DNA of 64,000 nucleotides from Pseudanabaena frigida (GTDB lineage Bacteria > Cyanobacteriota > Cyanobacteriia > Pseudanabaenales > Pseudanabaenaceae): NCBI GenBank assembly GCA_003242085.1, contig QBML01000021.1:1-64000 (forward strand), given 5' to 3'. Both the position numbers and the translations under genes were made by a program. Of the stretch, positions 1 to 8,625 are shown in pieces; position 1 is the stretch's first letter; the number at the start of each line of letters is the position of its first letter. The notes below the pieces were generated by a model. It saw only the letters and a program-made list of their open reading frames with translations. It was not told where the DNA came from and searched no databases.

Positions 1-174
1 GTTTTTTCCTGTTCACTTGCTTTCTTTTTTATACCATTCCCTCTTGATCACTACCCAATTAATTTAGAAAGCGTTTATCCATTCTTGACTGCCATTGGTT
101 TGTTTATATTGATTTTTACGGGAATTTCAATGTGGCGCACGATGCGGCGTACTTCTAGTAAACCAGCTACTTAG
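1..174 (+). CDS. C-terminal end of a membrane protein (5' truncated by window)
   Basis: An open frame runs from the first base to a TAG at 172-174. It encodes about 57 residues with two hydrophobic stretches (near residues 6-13 and 31-42) and a basic tail rich in Arg, typical of a cytoplasmic end after a last transmembrane helix. The family cannot be recognised from this fragment. It lies 22 bases before the ferrochelatase-like gene on the same strand and may belong to the same metal-related operon; a PepSY-type reductase or transporter would fit that setting, but this is only a guess. Confidence 0.6.
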   Translation, partial: VFSCSLAFFFIPFPLDHYPINLESVYPFLTAIGLFILIFTGISMWRTMRRTSSKPAT

Positions 175-196
175 CGACCTATATAAGTTTAAAACA

Positions 197-1312
197 ATGA
201 TTATTAGTGAAACGGCAGAACTTGTCGAAAACCATAATAGCAATTTGACTGAGACAACGCAGCGCGATCGCGTGGCAGTTTTACTTGCTGGCTATGGTGA
301 AGTGGAATCTTTTCGGGAACTAAGCCTTTATAACCAAGCTGCTACTAAGTACATTGCATCACAGTTTTTGCCAATTCCTAAATGGCTATATCCTATTGCT
401 GGCAAACTTCTTGCCCTCGAAGATGTATACAGTTTTGGATTTAAGCATCATCATTTTATATCGCCCGAAAATGAAATCTTTGAGAAACAACGTTTGGGGT
501 TGGCAGAGCAGCTAGAATCTCGATGGGGTGAATCTGTAAAGGTCTTCAAAGGCTTCTATTTCTGTCAGCCTTTTTTGCAAGATGTAGTCACCAAAATCAT
601 TGAGCAAGGCTTTCAGAATTTACTAATCTATCCTTTGCTAGTAGTTGATTCTGCTTTTACAGGTAAAATTGCTGTCGAGCAGGTCAATGAAGTTATTGCT
701 GCAACTACACCTGAGAATGACCCGAATCATTCCATCTTCAAAGCAATTCGCTATATTCCCGCCTTTGCAAGGGAACCTGCTTACATCGATTTGATGGTGC
801 ATCAGATTAGAGAAACTTTAAACCAATCTCCCAGCCTCTTTTTTGAGTCGCGAATTGGGATTGTCTTAACGGTTCATGGTGGGCCCGAACAGGCGCAGGG
901 ACTATTAACGGGTGTCATTGATGGACAAGAACTGTACGATCGCGTCCAAGCACAATTACAACATCAATATCCACTGATCTCCATCGGTTGGGTGAATCAC
1001 GATATGCCCTTTATTAAATGGTCGCAGCCCGATCTCAAACAAGCAGCAAAAAGCTTGATTAAAGCAGGTGCTCAAACAATTCTATTTAAACCACTCGGCT
1101 GGGTGACAGATAATTATGAAACTATTTTTGAAGTAGATGATGCGATTCAATCTTTGCAACATCAATACCCAACGGTGACTTACACAAAACTCGGCTGTGT
1201 CAATGACGATCCTGATTTTCTGAGAATCTTAGCAGCATGGGCAAATTCTCAAATTGAAGCAATGCTGTCAGTTCCACAACATAAGGGATATCAGCAAATT
1301 AGTGGAGTCTGA
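197..1312 (+). CDS. Ferrochelatase-like protein (HemH superfamily)
   Basis: The 371-residue product resembles the chelatase fold that inserts or removes metal in tetrapyrroles. The N-terminal strand VAVLLAGYGEVES (about residues 26-38) takes the place of the usual LLNLGGPE segment. LTVHGGP holds a His at 227, matching the catalytic His of ferrochelatases, and TDNYETIFEVDD holds Glu308, matching the conserved Glu of the C-terminal half. Length is close to bacterial HemH. The N-terminal 25 residues are polar and extra. It is probably a paralogue rather than the housekeeping HemH, because the GGPE motif is altered and it sits directly upstream of a ZIP transporter (2-base gap). Substrate and metal are not known; a role in metal or haem handling is inferred from the neighbours. 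Confidence 0.75.
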   Translation: MIISETAELVENHNSNLTETTQRDRVAVLLAGYGEVESFRELSLYNQAATKYIASQFLPIPKWLYPIAGKLLALEDVYSFGFKHHHFISPENEIFEKQRLGLAEQLESRWGESVKVFKGFYFCQPFLQDVVTKIIEQGFQNLLIYPLLVVDSAFTGKIAVEQVNEVIAATTPENDPNHSIFKAIRYIPAFAREPAYIDLMVHQIRETLNQSPSLFFESRIGIVLTVHGGPEQAQGLLTGVIDGQELYDRVQAQLQHQYPLISIGWVNHDMPFIKWSQPDLKQAAKSLIKAGAQTILFKPLGWVTDNYETIFEVDDAIQSLQHQYPTVTYTKLGCVNDDPDFLRILAAWANSQIEAMLSVPQHKGYQQISGV

Positions 1313-1314
1313 CA

Positions 1315-2046
1315 ATGCCAGAATTTTTATTCGCTCTGACATTGTCAGCTTTGCCAGTTATTAGTAACTTCATTGGAGCGATGATTGCTGAAGCTTTACC
1401 ATTATCCAAACAAACATTAGGGCTGGCATTACATGCGGCGGCAGGAGTGTTGCTGGCGATCGCCTCAACAGAACTAATCCCTAAAGTCGTTATTGCTAAA
1501 CCAGTGTGGACAACTATTTTATCGTTGTTTTTAGGTGGAGCTTTTTTTGTGTGGGTTAATCAGCTTCTCAATTTAAGCAAGAATCGACTGCGTGGCATCG
1601 ATCGCAGTACTGTGAGTTGGGTAATCTTTCTGAGCATCGCGATCGATTTGTTTGGCGATGGCTTAATGATCGGCACTGGCATAACGATCGCGCCTCATTT
1701 AGGTGTGGTGGTTGCCTCATCGCGAGTCGTGGCACATATTCCCGAAGGATTTGTGACTAATGCAGGATTTAAGAGTCAAAATTTGCCGAGAAGAGAGCGA
1801 TTTTTATTACTGGCGGCGTTTATTATTCCTGTTTGGTTGGGTGCAACGCTTGGCTATTGGGGATTACGAGGACAAGAAGAACTTCCTAAATTGATTGTGC
1901 TTGCCTTTACAACTGGCGCGTTGATGGTAGCGATCGCTGAAGAAATTATTCCTGAAGCTCATCAAACTCAGGATTCTAACTGGTCTATGTTGGTGTTTAT
2001 TGGGAGTTTTGCGCTATCAATGATGTTCTCTGCTTATCTTGAATAG
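1315..2046 (+). CDS. ZIP family divalent metal transporter
   Basis: A 243-residue membrane protein with about eight hydrophobic segments. Two metal-site motifs of the ZIP family are visible: DLFGDGLMIG (111-120), the counterpart of the usual HNFPDGLAIG, and HIPEG (141-145) in helix IV; EEIIPEAH (209-216) lies in helix V. ZIP proteins move zinc, iron or manganese into the cytoplasm. GGAG at 1304-1307 supports the ATG at 1315. The gene follows the ferrochelatase-like gene by two bases, so the two are co-transcribed, and a strong hairpin follows the stop. The replacement of the usual His by Asp in the first motif may alter metal preference (inference). Confidence 0.85.
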   Translation: MPEFLFALTLSALPVISNFIGAMIAEALPLSKQTLGLALHAAAGVLLAIASTELIPKVVIAKPVWTTILSLFLGGAFFVWVNQLLNLSKNRLRGIDRSTVSWVIFLSIAIDLFGDGLMIGTGITIAPHLGVVVASSRVVAHIPEGFVTNAGFKSQNLPRRERFLLLAAFIIPVWLGATLGYWGLRGQEELPKLIVLAFTTGALMVAIAEEIIPEAHQTQDSNWSMLVFIGSFALSMMFSAYLE

Positions 2047-2047
2047 C

Positions 2048-2095
2048 TTAAACAGAGAATGTGCTGTCTGATTAGTCAGCACATTCTCTGTTTAA
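2048..2095. terminator. Hairpin terminator after the ZIP gene
   Basis: A perfect 19-bp stem (arms 2048-2066 and 2077-2095, AACAGAGAATGTGCTG and its complement) with a 10-base loop begins two bases after the ZIP stop codon. There is no long T run, so it may act as an mRNA-stabilising or bidirectional stem as well as a terminator. Confidence 0.7.
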
Positions 2096-2178
2096 GGAAC
2101 AGATGTGTATGTCCGCTTGCGTTTTGATTGCCTCGAAAATTCAGTGATTTTATTAGCGATGCGATCGCAAACTAACCT

Positions 2179-3294
2179 ATGAATAGAACAAAATTTATTT
2201 GCCTTGTTGGAGGCTCAATCGTTACCACCGTGGCAACAGGTTATTTACTAAGCGATAAAAGCAATCTTTTAAGGAAGGATATTAAATTGATAGATTCTCA
2301 CAATGTAATCCTAAAGCCAGACGAAACCGAGATTTTGCATCTCGCCTCGCTCGCATCCAGCACTCACAATGCTCAGCCGTGGTTTGTCCAATACCTCGAA
2401 CCCTACAACTGGATTATTGGCAACGATAAAAGTAAGTGGCTACCTGAGGCTGACCCAACTCAGCGAGAGACAATTTTATCCATTGGAGCGTTTATTCAAA
2501 ATCTAGAATATGCTGCTAGTTCTTTTGGCTATATCTGCCACTGGACTTTACTTGCTAAGACCAATCAGGACGAACAAGTGGTGGCTGTAAAACTAAATAA
2601 AATAGAATCAAAAAATCCCTTTGATATCTCCAAAATCAAAGAGCGTCGTACTGTGCGTTCTAATTTTTTAAAGGATGAGCTAAAAATAGAAGATCGCCAA
2701 TATCTGATTAATTCAGAAACAGAGTTTATTCACTATCTCCCTGCTATTAGCAAAGAAGGTCAATATATCAACGAACAAACGATTGTCGCCAATCGTATAC
2801 AAACATACCGAGAGCCCGCACAGCAGGAGTTAGCCGACTGGATTAGATTTTCCACTAAAGATGCTGAGAAATACCGCGATGGACTGACCACAGCAAGTAT
2901 GGAAATTGAAGGGCTTTCTGGTTGGATAGTAAGGAATTTTTACAACAAAGATAGCGTGATGAACAAGGATTTTCGAGAGGTAGGTCTGGATAAGGTTAAG
3001 CAGCAGGTATCAGAATCGGCAGGTTGGATTCTAATTACCAGTAAGGATAATTCCGTAGCAACATTGCTGGAGACTGGTCGCAGAATGGAAAGACTTTTGC
3101 TAAAAGTACGGGAAAAGAATATAGCCATTCATCCGATGACTCAGATCCTAGAAGAATCATCAACGCGACAAATGCTAAATCAAGTGATCGGAATTAGCGA
3201 AAATATTCAATTTATTTTGCGAGTGGGTTATTTGAAGAACTATCCGCAACCAGTTTCACTACGCCGCCCTGTTGATTGGTTTATACATTCATAA
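2179..3294 (+). CDS. Acg-type nitroreductase-like FMN oxidoreductase
   Basis: The 371-residue product has an N-terminal hydrophobic segment (residues 4-24) that could be a signal or anchor. ASLASSTHNAQPW (about 56-68) and KERRTVRSNF (about 153-162) are the phosphate/FMN-contact motifs seen in the Acg branch of nitroreductases, and the end RVGYLKNYPQPVSLRRP is also typical of that branch. Members reduce or sequester flavin and quinone- or nitro-type compounds; the natural substrate is unknown. It begins a run of short accessory genes on the plus strand. The start at 2179 gives a full-length protein; no clear ribosome site was seen. Confidence 0.75.
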   Translation: MNRTKFICLVGGSIVTTVATGYLLSDKSNLLRKDIKLIDSHNVILKPDETEILHLASLASSTHNAQPWFVQYLEPYNWIIGNDKSKWLPEADPTQRETILSIGAFIQNLEYAASSFGYICHWTLLAKTNQDEQVVAVKLNKIESKNPFDISKIKERRTVRSNFLKDELKIEDRQYLINSETEFIHYLPAISKEGQYINEQTIVANRIQTYREPAQQELADWIRFSTKDAEKYRDGLTTASMEIEGLSGWIVRNFYNKDSVMNKDFREVGLDKVKQQVSESAGWILITSKDNSVATLLETGRRMERLLLKVREKNIAIHPMTQILEESSTRQMLNQVIGISENIQFILRVGYLKNYPQPVSLRRPVDWFIHS

Positions 3295-3323
3295 AATCCC
3301 TACAACTATGTGTTCTCTATGTT

Positions 3324-3923
3324 ATGAATAAATTAAAACTTTCTGGTTTATTATTCTTTTTTGCTGGCTCATTTGCCTTAATGGGCATCATTACCGCCGA
3401 AGCATTTTATCCATCTGGCACTGGTTACACAACTTTTTACAGCGAAGTCAGCGATCTTGGCGCAACCAGACCGCCCAACAGCATAATCTATCAGCCGTCT
3501 TCAAACATTTTTAATACCACAATGCTGTTATCAGGGCTGATGACTTTGACAGCAACATTTTATCAGCATAGATATTTCAGAAAATTGATTGTCAGCATTC
3601 CGCTCGGTCTATTTGGTTTGGGTTTAGTGGGTATTGGAATTTTTTCTGGAGATAAAACTCCGTATCATGGAATGTTCGCAATGCTTACATTTTTATCTGG
3701 TGGATTTTCAGCGATCGCATCTGCCAAAATTGCTTCAGCACCTTTCAAATATATTGGGATTCTACTTGGTTCAGTTGCATTGCTTACTTGGGTTGCTGCC
3801 GTGTTTGTCCCCGCCATTATTTTCCCTTTTATCGGTGTTGGCGGAACAGAAAGATGGATAGTTTATTCGCTTGTATTATGGTTAACAGGCTTGGGCGGTT
3901 ATCTGATGAATAAAACGATCTAG
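3324..3923 (+). CDS. DUF998-type membrane protein
   Basis: About 199 residues, with six hydrophobic segments and the pattern YSEVSDLGATRPPNS in the first outside loop, typical of DUF998 proteins, whose function is unknown. The ATG at 3324 is preferred over an in-frame upstream start at 3276, because the latter would overlap the preceding gene by 19 bases and add 16 non-membrane residues. The TAG stop (3921-3923) lies inside the left arm of a long palindrome. Confidence 0.7.
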   Translation: MNKLKLSGLLFFFAGSFALMGIITAEAFYPSGTGYTTFYSEVSDLGATRPPNSIIYQPSSNIFNTTMLLSGLMTLTATFYQHRYFRKLIVSIPLGLFGLGLVGIGIFSGDKTPYHGMFAMLTFLSGGFSAIASAKIASAPFKYIGILLGSVALLTWVAAVFVPAIIFPFIGVGGTERWIVYSLVLWLTGLGGYLMNKTI

Positions 3924-3972
3924 ATATAAGGATTGGCGGCGCGAAGCGCCGCCAATCCTTATATCTAGATCG
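3916..3972. terminator. 27-bp perfect palindrome with GGCGGCGCGAAGCGCCGCC core
   Basis: Arms of 27 bp flank a GAA loop. The 19-base core at 3935-3953 is identical to one at 50486-50504, whose flanks differ but are also self-complementary. The element overlaps the stop codon of the DUF998 gene. It is probably a bidirectional terminator formed from a repetitive extragenic palindrome. Confidence 0.75.
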
Positions 3973-4002
3973 CTATCAAAACAATAATTTAAAAATAAAA
4001 CA

Positions 4003-4581
4003 ATGAAAAAAATACTCGTTATCAACGGACATCCAGACAAGGAAAGTTTCTGTTTTGCACTCGCAGAAAGATAAAAAAAAGGAGCTGATTTATCTGGAGC
4101 AGATTGTAAATTGGTGCATCTAATTGATTTAGATTTCAATCCCATTTTGACTTTTGGATACAGAGAAATAAGTGTGCTAGAACCCGATCTAGTAAAAATG
4201 CAACAAGAAATCCTCTCGGCAGACCATTTGGTTTTGGTTTACCCGAATTGGTGGTCAACTTTTCCTGCGCTTTTAAAAGGATCTATTGATCGGGCTTTTG
4301 TACCTAGTTTTGCCTTCAAATACCGTGAGAATTCTTCATTTTGGGACAAATTATTGACAGGGAAAACCGCAAGGATGATTGTCACAATGGATACGCCAAA
4401 ATGGTATTACTTCTTGATGAATATAAATGCTGGACACAATGCAATGAGAATTGGTGTACTAGAATTCTGCGGTATAAAACCCGTAAAAATCACTTCATTT
4501 GCTCCTGTAAAATCATCTGATGACGTAAAAAGAAGAAAATGGTTGGCTGAAGTGGAAAAATTAGGGAAAGAGCAAAAATAA
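4003..4581 (+). pseudogene. NAD(P)H quinone oxidoreductase (flavodoxin-like), nonsense mutation at codon 24
   Basis: Translation from ATG 4003 gives MKKILVINGHPDKESFC, the start of a flavodoxin-like quinone reductase (YwrO/MdaB-like), then meets TAA at 4072-4074. The same frame continues uninterrupted to 4581 with YPNWWSTFPALLKG and GHNAMRIGVLEFCGI, matching the family. The position of the stop corresponds to an aromatic residue in relatives, so TAC or TAT to TAA is the simplest event; no frameshift is needed. An internal ATG at 4111 could give a 156-residue fragment that lacks the FMN phosphate loop, so it is probably inactive. The next gene starts one base after the stop. Confidence 0.85.
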
Positions 4582-4582
4582 A

Positions 4583-5407
4583 GTGAAAATCACAAGTCAA
4601 AAAGCGCGAGCGCTAAAGCAAATCGGATTTTTTCTACTTTCTACTTTTTCGATAACTTGGATATCTTGGCTGATTATTATCATTGGGAACAGATATTTTA
4701 ACGCTCTTTGGTATGGTGAGCCTTTATTTTGGATACCTTACGCGATCGGTAGTTGGGGAGCAGTCATTAGTTCCTACATTATTTATCGACAGTTCAAGGA
4801 AGATTTTAGTGAAGCATCTTTTGTGAAGTTTGTCTTTGGTAAAAAAATAGATGGAAAAGTATGGCTGATATTTGGACTATTTACAATTTGGCGTTTATTG
4901 ATGATTTGGATTGCTTTTGGAATCAATAAGCCTATCTCAATTCTCTCGATAATTATTAATTTCCCACTGCTCATTCTTTTAGGTGGATTAGAAGAATTAG
5001 GTTGGCGCGGAATTTTACAGCCTCAATTAGAAAAGGTAATTAATTATTTGCCCTCTATCCTGATAGTAGGAACTATTTGGAGTATATGGCATTTGCCGCT
5101 ATGGTTTATCAAAGGCTCAGTTCAAAGTTCATTCCCCTTTGGATTATATTTATTTTCAGGAATAATTTTAACTGCTAGTTTCACAACCTTGTATAAATAC
5201 ACGAACAACTTATTTCTCTGTGTCTTAAGCCACGCTTGGTTTAATGGATGTATTGGATTAGCTCTATATTTCGGTAATGATGGATCTTTGAAGCTCAATT
5301 TGAATTGGAAAGTAATTGTAGTTTTTTCGGTTGAGCTAATAGTATCTATCGTTTTAGGAATTGTGTATAGCCGTAAGAATCCCCTTAATGTTAAACAATA
5401 CTTTTAG
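4583..5407 (+). CDS. CPBP family intramembrane glutamic protease
   Basis: The 274-residue membrane protein has eight or so hydrophobic segments and all three CPBP (Abi) motifs: EELGWRG at 137-143 with the Glu pair and Arg, SIWHLPLW with His170, and SHAWFN with His217. These residues form the active site of Rce1-type proteases. Bacterial members process small peptides, protect against bacteriocins or mature membrane proteins; the target here is unknown. The start is a GTG one base after the preceding broken gene, suggesting co-transcription. Confidence 0.85.
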   Translation: MKITSQKARALKQIGFFLLSTFSITWISWLIIIIGNRYFNALWYGEPLFWIPYAIGSWGAVISSYIIYRQFKEDFSEASFVKFVFGKKIDGKVWLIFGLFTIWRLLMIWIAFGINKPISILSIIINFPLLILLGGLEELGWRGILQPQLEKVINYLPSILIVGTIWSIWHLPLWFIKGSVQSSFPFGLYLFSGIILTASFTTLYKYTNNLFLCVLSHAWFNGCIGLALYFGNDGSLKLNLNWKVIVVFSVELIVSIVLGIVYSRKNPLNVKQYF

Positions 5408-5416
5408 AACCTGAAA

Positions 5417-5983
5417 ATGAAAATAATGAAAAGCGAGAAAGAGAAGATGTTGGGAGGAGAACTTTACGACCCTCTCGATCCACGACTTTTAGGCGATCGC
5501 CGACGGGCAAGGTTATTGTTGAAAGCTCTGAACGACACAAATGATGAACAACAAGAAGAACGTAATCGTATCATTAAGGAACTGATTCCTGCTATAGGAC
5601 AAGGCATCTTGATCGAACCACCTTTTTACTGCGATTACGGCAGCAACATTACATTAGGGAATAGAGTTTATTTCAACTTCAACTGTGTTGTGCTTGATGT
5701 TGCACGTGTTGAGATCGGCTCAGATGTTTTATTTGGACCTACGGTACAGATTTATACTGCTATACATCCCTTAAGCTCGAAGGAGCGTAAATTGGGTTTA
5801 GAACTTGGCAAACAGATAGTTATTGGTGATGATGTTTGGGTTGGCGGCGGGACGATTATTTGCCCTGGAGTTCGGATCGGGGCACGATCGGTAATTGGTG
5901 CTGGTAGTGTCGTAACAAAGAATATTGAAGAAGGAGTAATCGCTGTCGGCAACCCTTGTCGTGTTATCCGAGAAGTTGAGTGA
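5417..5983 (+). CDS. Sugar O-acetyltransferase (maltose/galactoside acetyltransferase type)
   Basis: The 188-residue product starts with the Maa-type helical domain (MLGGELYDPLDPRLLGDRRR) followed by left-handed beta-helix hexapeptide repeats (for example GNRVYF, GSDVLF, GDDVWVGGG, GVRIGARSVIGAGS). His117 in TAIHPL is the catalytic base of the LacA/Maa group. These enzymes move acetyl from acetyl-CoA to the 6-OH of sugars. A second in-frame ATG at 5426 is also possible. It lies 9 bases after the CPBP gene in the same direction. Confidence 0.85.
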   Translation: MKIMKSEKEKMLGGELYDPLDPRLLGDRRRARLLLKALNDTNDEQQEERNRIIKELIPAIGQGILIEPPFYCDYGSNITLGNRVYFNFNCVVLDVARVEIGSDVLFGPTVQIYTAIHPLSSKERKLGLELGKQIVIGDDVWVGGGTIICPGVRIGARSVIGAGSVVTKNIEEGVIAVGNPCRVIREVE

Positions 5984-6174
5984 TGGTTCATGAAGTTGCC
6001 TTAATGAACGGTTTAACAACTCCTATGCAATGATTCGCTCTATACCTATTTATTTTAGTATTTTGATAATTATTGCTGCGATCGCGATAACTTGGTTATA
6101 GGGAACAGAAACGCTTGACAAATATAAATTCTCTCAACGAATTATTTAATTTCAGTGCCATTCATTCAGTTCCA

Positions 6175-6241
6175 TTTTGTAGCGTATTCAATCAATTCAT
6201 TCATGAAATCAAGCGATCGCCTGTCACATTAGTATTGATAC
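6175..6241. repeat. Dispersed repeat family A, copy 1
   Basis: Contains TATTCAATCAATTCATTC followed by a GAAATCAA stretch, a HIP1 octamer and CCTGTCA. The same order recurs at 6993, 11428, 15901, 25000 and 28259. It lies in the 308-base gap between 5984 and 6291, which otherwise holds no visible gene. Confidence 0.6.
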
Positions 6242-6291
6242 GATTTTGTAGATGTGGAGTTACATAATCGGCAACTCTAAAGAGATAGAAA

Positions 6292-6978
6292 ATGAACGCT
6301 ATACCCGAAACAACTACACCTCAAAAAACAGCAATAACTTTGGGCTTTTGGTCGGCAATATTAGCAAGTATGTTTGCGATCTTATTTGTTTCGATCGCGA
6401 TCGCAACTTCTCTCCTGTTCCCGATGAAAGCATGGAATGGAATACAAACTTATGTAGAGAACTTCAACCTTCTGGATATGGCAAGCTTTATCCCCGCCTT
6501 CTTTTTAGCCCCAACGATGGTCATATTGATGGCTTGTATCAATGCGATCGTCCCTGTATCGAAGAAGATCTTTAGCCAAATCGGTTTAGCATTTACGATT
6601 GTCTATGCCACCATTATCCCAACCAATTACTACCTCCAGTTATTTGTAGTGCGCCTGAACCTCCAAAGTGGCACATTGGAAGGATTAAGCATCCTCGCTC
6701 AGCCTAACTTACATTCCATTTTTTTTGCACTAGAAACTCTTGGTTACGGATTTCTAAGTTTGGCAACCCTATTTGTCAGTTTGGTTTTCACTAGTGGAAA
6801 GTTAGAGATTTGGATGCGATCGCTATTTATTGTCAGTGGTGCTGTGGGAATCTTTGGTGTATTGGTTGCTCCATTTGACCAGCCATATCTCATATTTGCA
6901 GGATTGGGAATCTGGTCTCTCGCTTTCCCGATCTCCACAATTCTGCTAAGTATTTTCTTCCGCAGATCCCTAAAATGA
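6292..6978 (+). CDS. Hypothetical six-helix membrane protein
   Basis: The 228-residue product has six long hydrophobic segments (about 17-40, 60-83, 90-110, 140-163, 172-190 and 197-218) and few charged residues between them. AAAGAG at 6279-6284 supports the ATG. No family motif is recognised; DUF4386-like stress or permease proteins have a similar outline, but this is weak. It is flanked on both sides by copies of repeat family A. Confidence 0.6.
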   Translation: MNAIPETTTPQKTAITLGFWSAILASMFAILFVSIAIATSLLFPMKAWNGIQTYVENFNLLDMASFIPAFFLAPTMVILMACINAIVPVSKKIFSQIGLAFTIVYATIIPTNYYLQLFVVRLNLQSGTLEGLSILAQPNLHSIFFALETLGYGFLSLATLFVSLVFTSGKLEIWMRSLFIVSGAVGIFGVLVAPFDQPYLIFAGLGIWSLAFPISTILLSIFFRRSLK

Positions 6979-6992
6979 AGCATTTCAGATTA

Positions 6993-7058
6993 TCTTTTGT
7001 ATCGTTCTCAATCAATTCAATCAGCTCATTTGGGAAGTCAGGCGATCGCTTTCAGTAA
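6993..7058. repeat. Dispersed repeat family A, copy 2
   Basis: Begins TTTTGTATCGTTCTCAATCA and continues AATTCAATCAGCTCATTTGG, GAAGTCA and a HIP1 octamer. It matches copy 1 in the same order 15 bases after the preceding stop codon. Confidence 0.6.
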
Positions 7059-7077
7059 ACCTCTAGAAAATATATCG

Positions 7078-7132
7078 TTAAAGCGATCGCCTAAAAATCA
7101 CGCATCACAGTAATAGCGATCGCAATTTGTTG
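7078..7132. repeat. Dispersed repeat family B, 3' part, copy 1
   Basis: Two HIP1 octamers separated by CTAAAAATCACGCATCACAG TAATA. This matches the 3' halves of the copies at 8380, 46246, 60565 and 61691. It is directly downstream of a family A copy. Confidence 0.6.
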
Positions 7133-7181
7133 GGTACACTGGCAATAAGCTTAAATTGTCATCAAGCAAATAATTTCGCTT

Positions 7182-8249
7182 ATGTCTTATTACTGGTCAA
7201 TTATTGAGAAATCGCCTAATCGTATTCGCACTCAGGAAAACATTTCGCAAAATATAAGTCTGTTCTTCAGATGTTTGCATTTTTTGCTGATCTGTATTCC
7301 AGGGTTAATCTCAATCTGGCTAGGTCTCCCCCTATTACCAGTTAAGGTTAGCTGCCAACCAAGCAAAAATATTGTAGAGTGTCGCAAGACTCAGAGCTTT
7401 TTGACTATCACCGTAAAGACTGAAACTGTCCAGCAACAACGCAAATTATCTCGCATAGTAGAGGAGTCTATTCCAGGTGAAACGACTCTTGTTTGGATAG
7501 GTGTTGGTTATATTGGAGGGATTATCCTTCTGATCTTGCTATTTTCATCGACTGTGACGATAAGACGGATTTGGACTTTTGACAAAAATTCTATGATCGT
7601 CAAGGGACAAAAAATTACCAGTCTGCGTTCAGTAGAAACTATTTACCCTTGCGAAGAAATTAATGGGATAATATTAGAACTTACTGACATTCTAATTGAT
7701 TCCAATCCGACCCATATTAGGATAAAACTCAACTTTCGATCCGATCGACAGCCAATTGAATATATCCCATTTAATAAAAAGCAACCCGTAATATTCAGTG
7801 GAGAGTATCAGCACTTTGAGGAGTTTGTCTCATCTATTGCTCAACCAATTTGTGGGATGTTAAATCAACCTTTAATGCTGAATATTTTCTCTGAATACGG
7901 CTCAATGTTTTTCGACTTTTCCGAGAAGAAATTTGAGGGGTATGCTCAAGATAAAAGCTTCAATCATTCGTTTCAATCGATCCAAAGATTTGAGATTGAT
8001 TTACTGTCTAACGGTCGCTATGTCATTCCGACTGACGATACAGCAATAAATTCCTATATTCATTATGAATATATTTATAAAGTCCAGTTGGTTCTGAAAG
8101 ATGGTCAGCGTCTTTCAGTTATTAAAATTGAAAGTCGAGAAGCTCTTGGGAAAAGACCGAAACAAGCGTCGTTCCCAACAAATGACAATAGAGCGTATCA
8201 TTGGACAGAATATTTTACAATGCGATTGAACGGACTCATTAATCAATAG
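7182..8249 (+). CDS. Hypothetical membrane protein with two TM segments and a large soluble domain
   Basis: The 355-residue product has hydrophobic segments near residues 28-46 and 107-125, enclosing a short periplasmic loop with two Cys residues (CQPSKNIVEC), then a soluble C-terminal part of about 230 residues. The arrangement (two helices, then a beta-rich region beginning RRIWTFDKNSMIVKG) recalls membrane-anchored PH-like proteins of cyanobacteria, but no firm family is recognised. It ends exactly where a family B repeat begins. Confidence 0.6.
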   Translation: MSYYWSIIEKSPNRIRTQENISQNISLFFRCLHFLLICIPGLISIWLGLPLLPVKVSCQPSKNIVECRKTQSFLTITVKTETVQQQRKLSRIVEESIPGETTLVWIGVGYIGGIILLILLFSSTVTIRRIWTFDKNSMIVKGQKITSLRSVETIYPCEEINGIILELTDILIDSNPTHIRIKLNFRSDRQPIEYIPFNKKQPVIFSGEYQHFEEFVSSIAQPICGMLNQPLMLNIFSEYGSMFFDFSEKKFEGYAQDKSFNHSFQSIQRFEIDLLSNGRYVIPTDDTAINSYIHYEYIYKVQLVLKDGQRLSVIKIESREALGKRPKQASFPTNDNRAYHWTEYFTMRLNGLINQ

Positions 8250-8427
8250 CGATACACCCGTTAAAGTTGTCTATTTTTAGCCGAGATTAGGCAGTCAAAA
8301 ACAGTTCACATCGTTTTTGAGTTCCGAGAAGTTATTGGCAATTCCTTTGAGAATGTGTCCCGCTGCAAAGATCAATTATTGTTAAGCGATCGCCTAGAAA
8401 TCACGACTCATAGTAATAGCGATTACC
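8250..8427. repeat. Dispersed repeat family B, longest copy (copy 2)
   Basis: About 178 bases starting one base after the preceding stop. Segments shared with other copies, in order: GATAC-CC-GTTAAAGTTGTCT (also at 9897), TCCGAGAAGTTATTGG and TGTCCCGCTGCAAAGA (also at 60510-60555), then a HIP1 octamer with CTAGAAATCACGACTCATAG and TAATAGCGAT (also at 7078, 46246, 60565 and 61691). No reading frame is conserved. Confidence 0.65.
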
Positions 8428-8487
8428 TTTATGGAGATGATTGTTTTTGCATTACTCTCCGCTAAGACACTCTAATAAGGTTGAATC

Positions 8488-8526
8488 TTGCCGAATAACA
8501 CTCTATTTAGTGGTGTTATTTGGCAA
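8488..8526. terminator. Hairpin in the 8250-8769 gap
   Basis: TTGCCGAATAACAC (8488-8501) pairs with 8513-8526 over 14 bp with one G-T pair and an 11-base loop. It lies between repeat B and the nuclease gene and could terminate read-through. The remaining sequence to 8625 is AT-rich with no gene. Confidence 0.5.
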
Positions 8527-8625
8527 AAATCTCGTTATTACACTTATTGATTACTTTATCTGACAATTTATGTGATTTTATCTTGTGTATGCATTTATCT
8601 TATAATTTGCAAGTTAAAATATAGT

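Noticed and set aside
6252-6575. 107-codon frame overlapping the six-helix membrane gene
   Set aside because: Out-of-frame shadow with no membrane or domain pattern; the frame from 6292 has a ribosome site and coherent helices.
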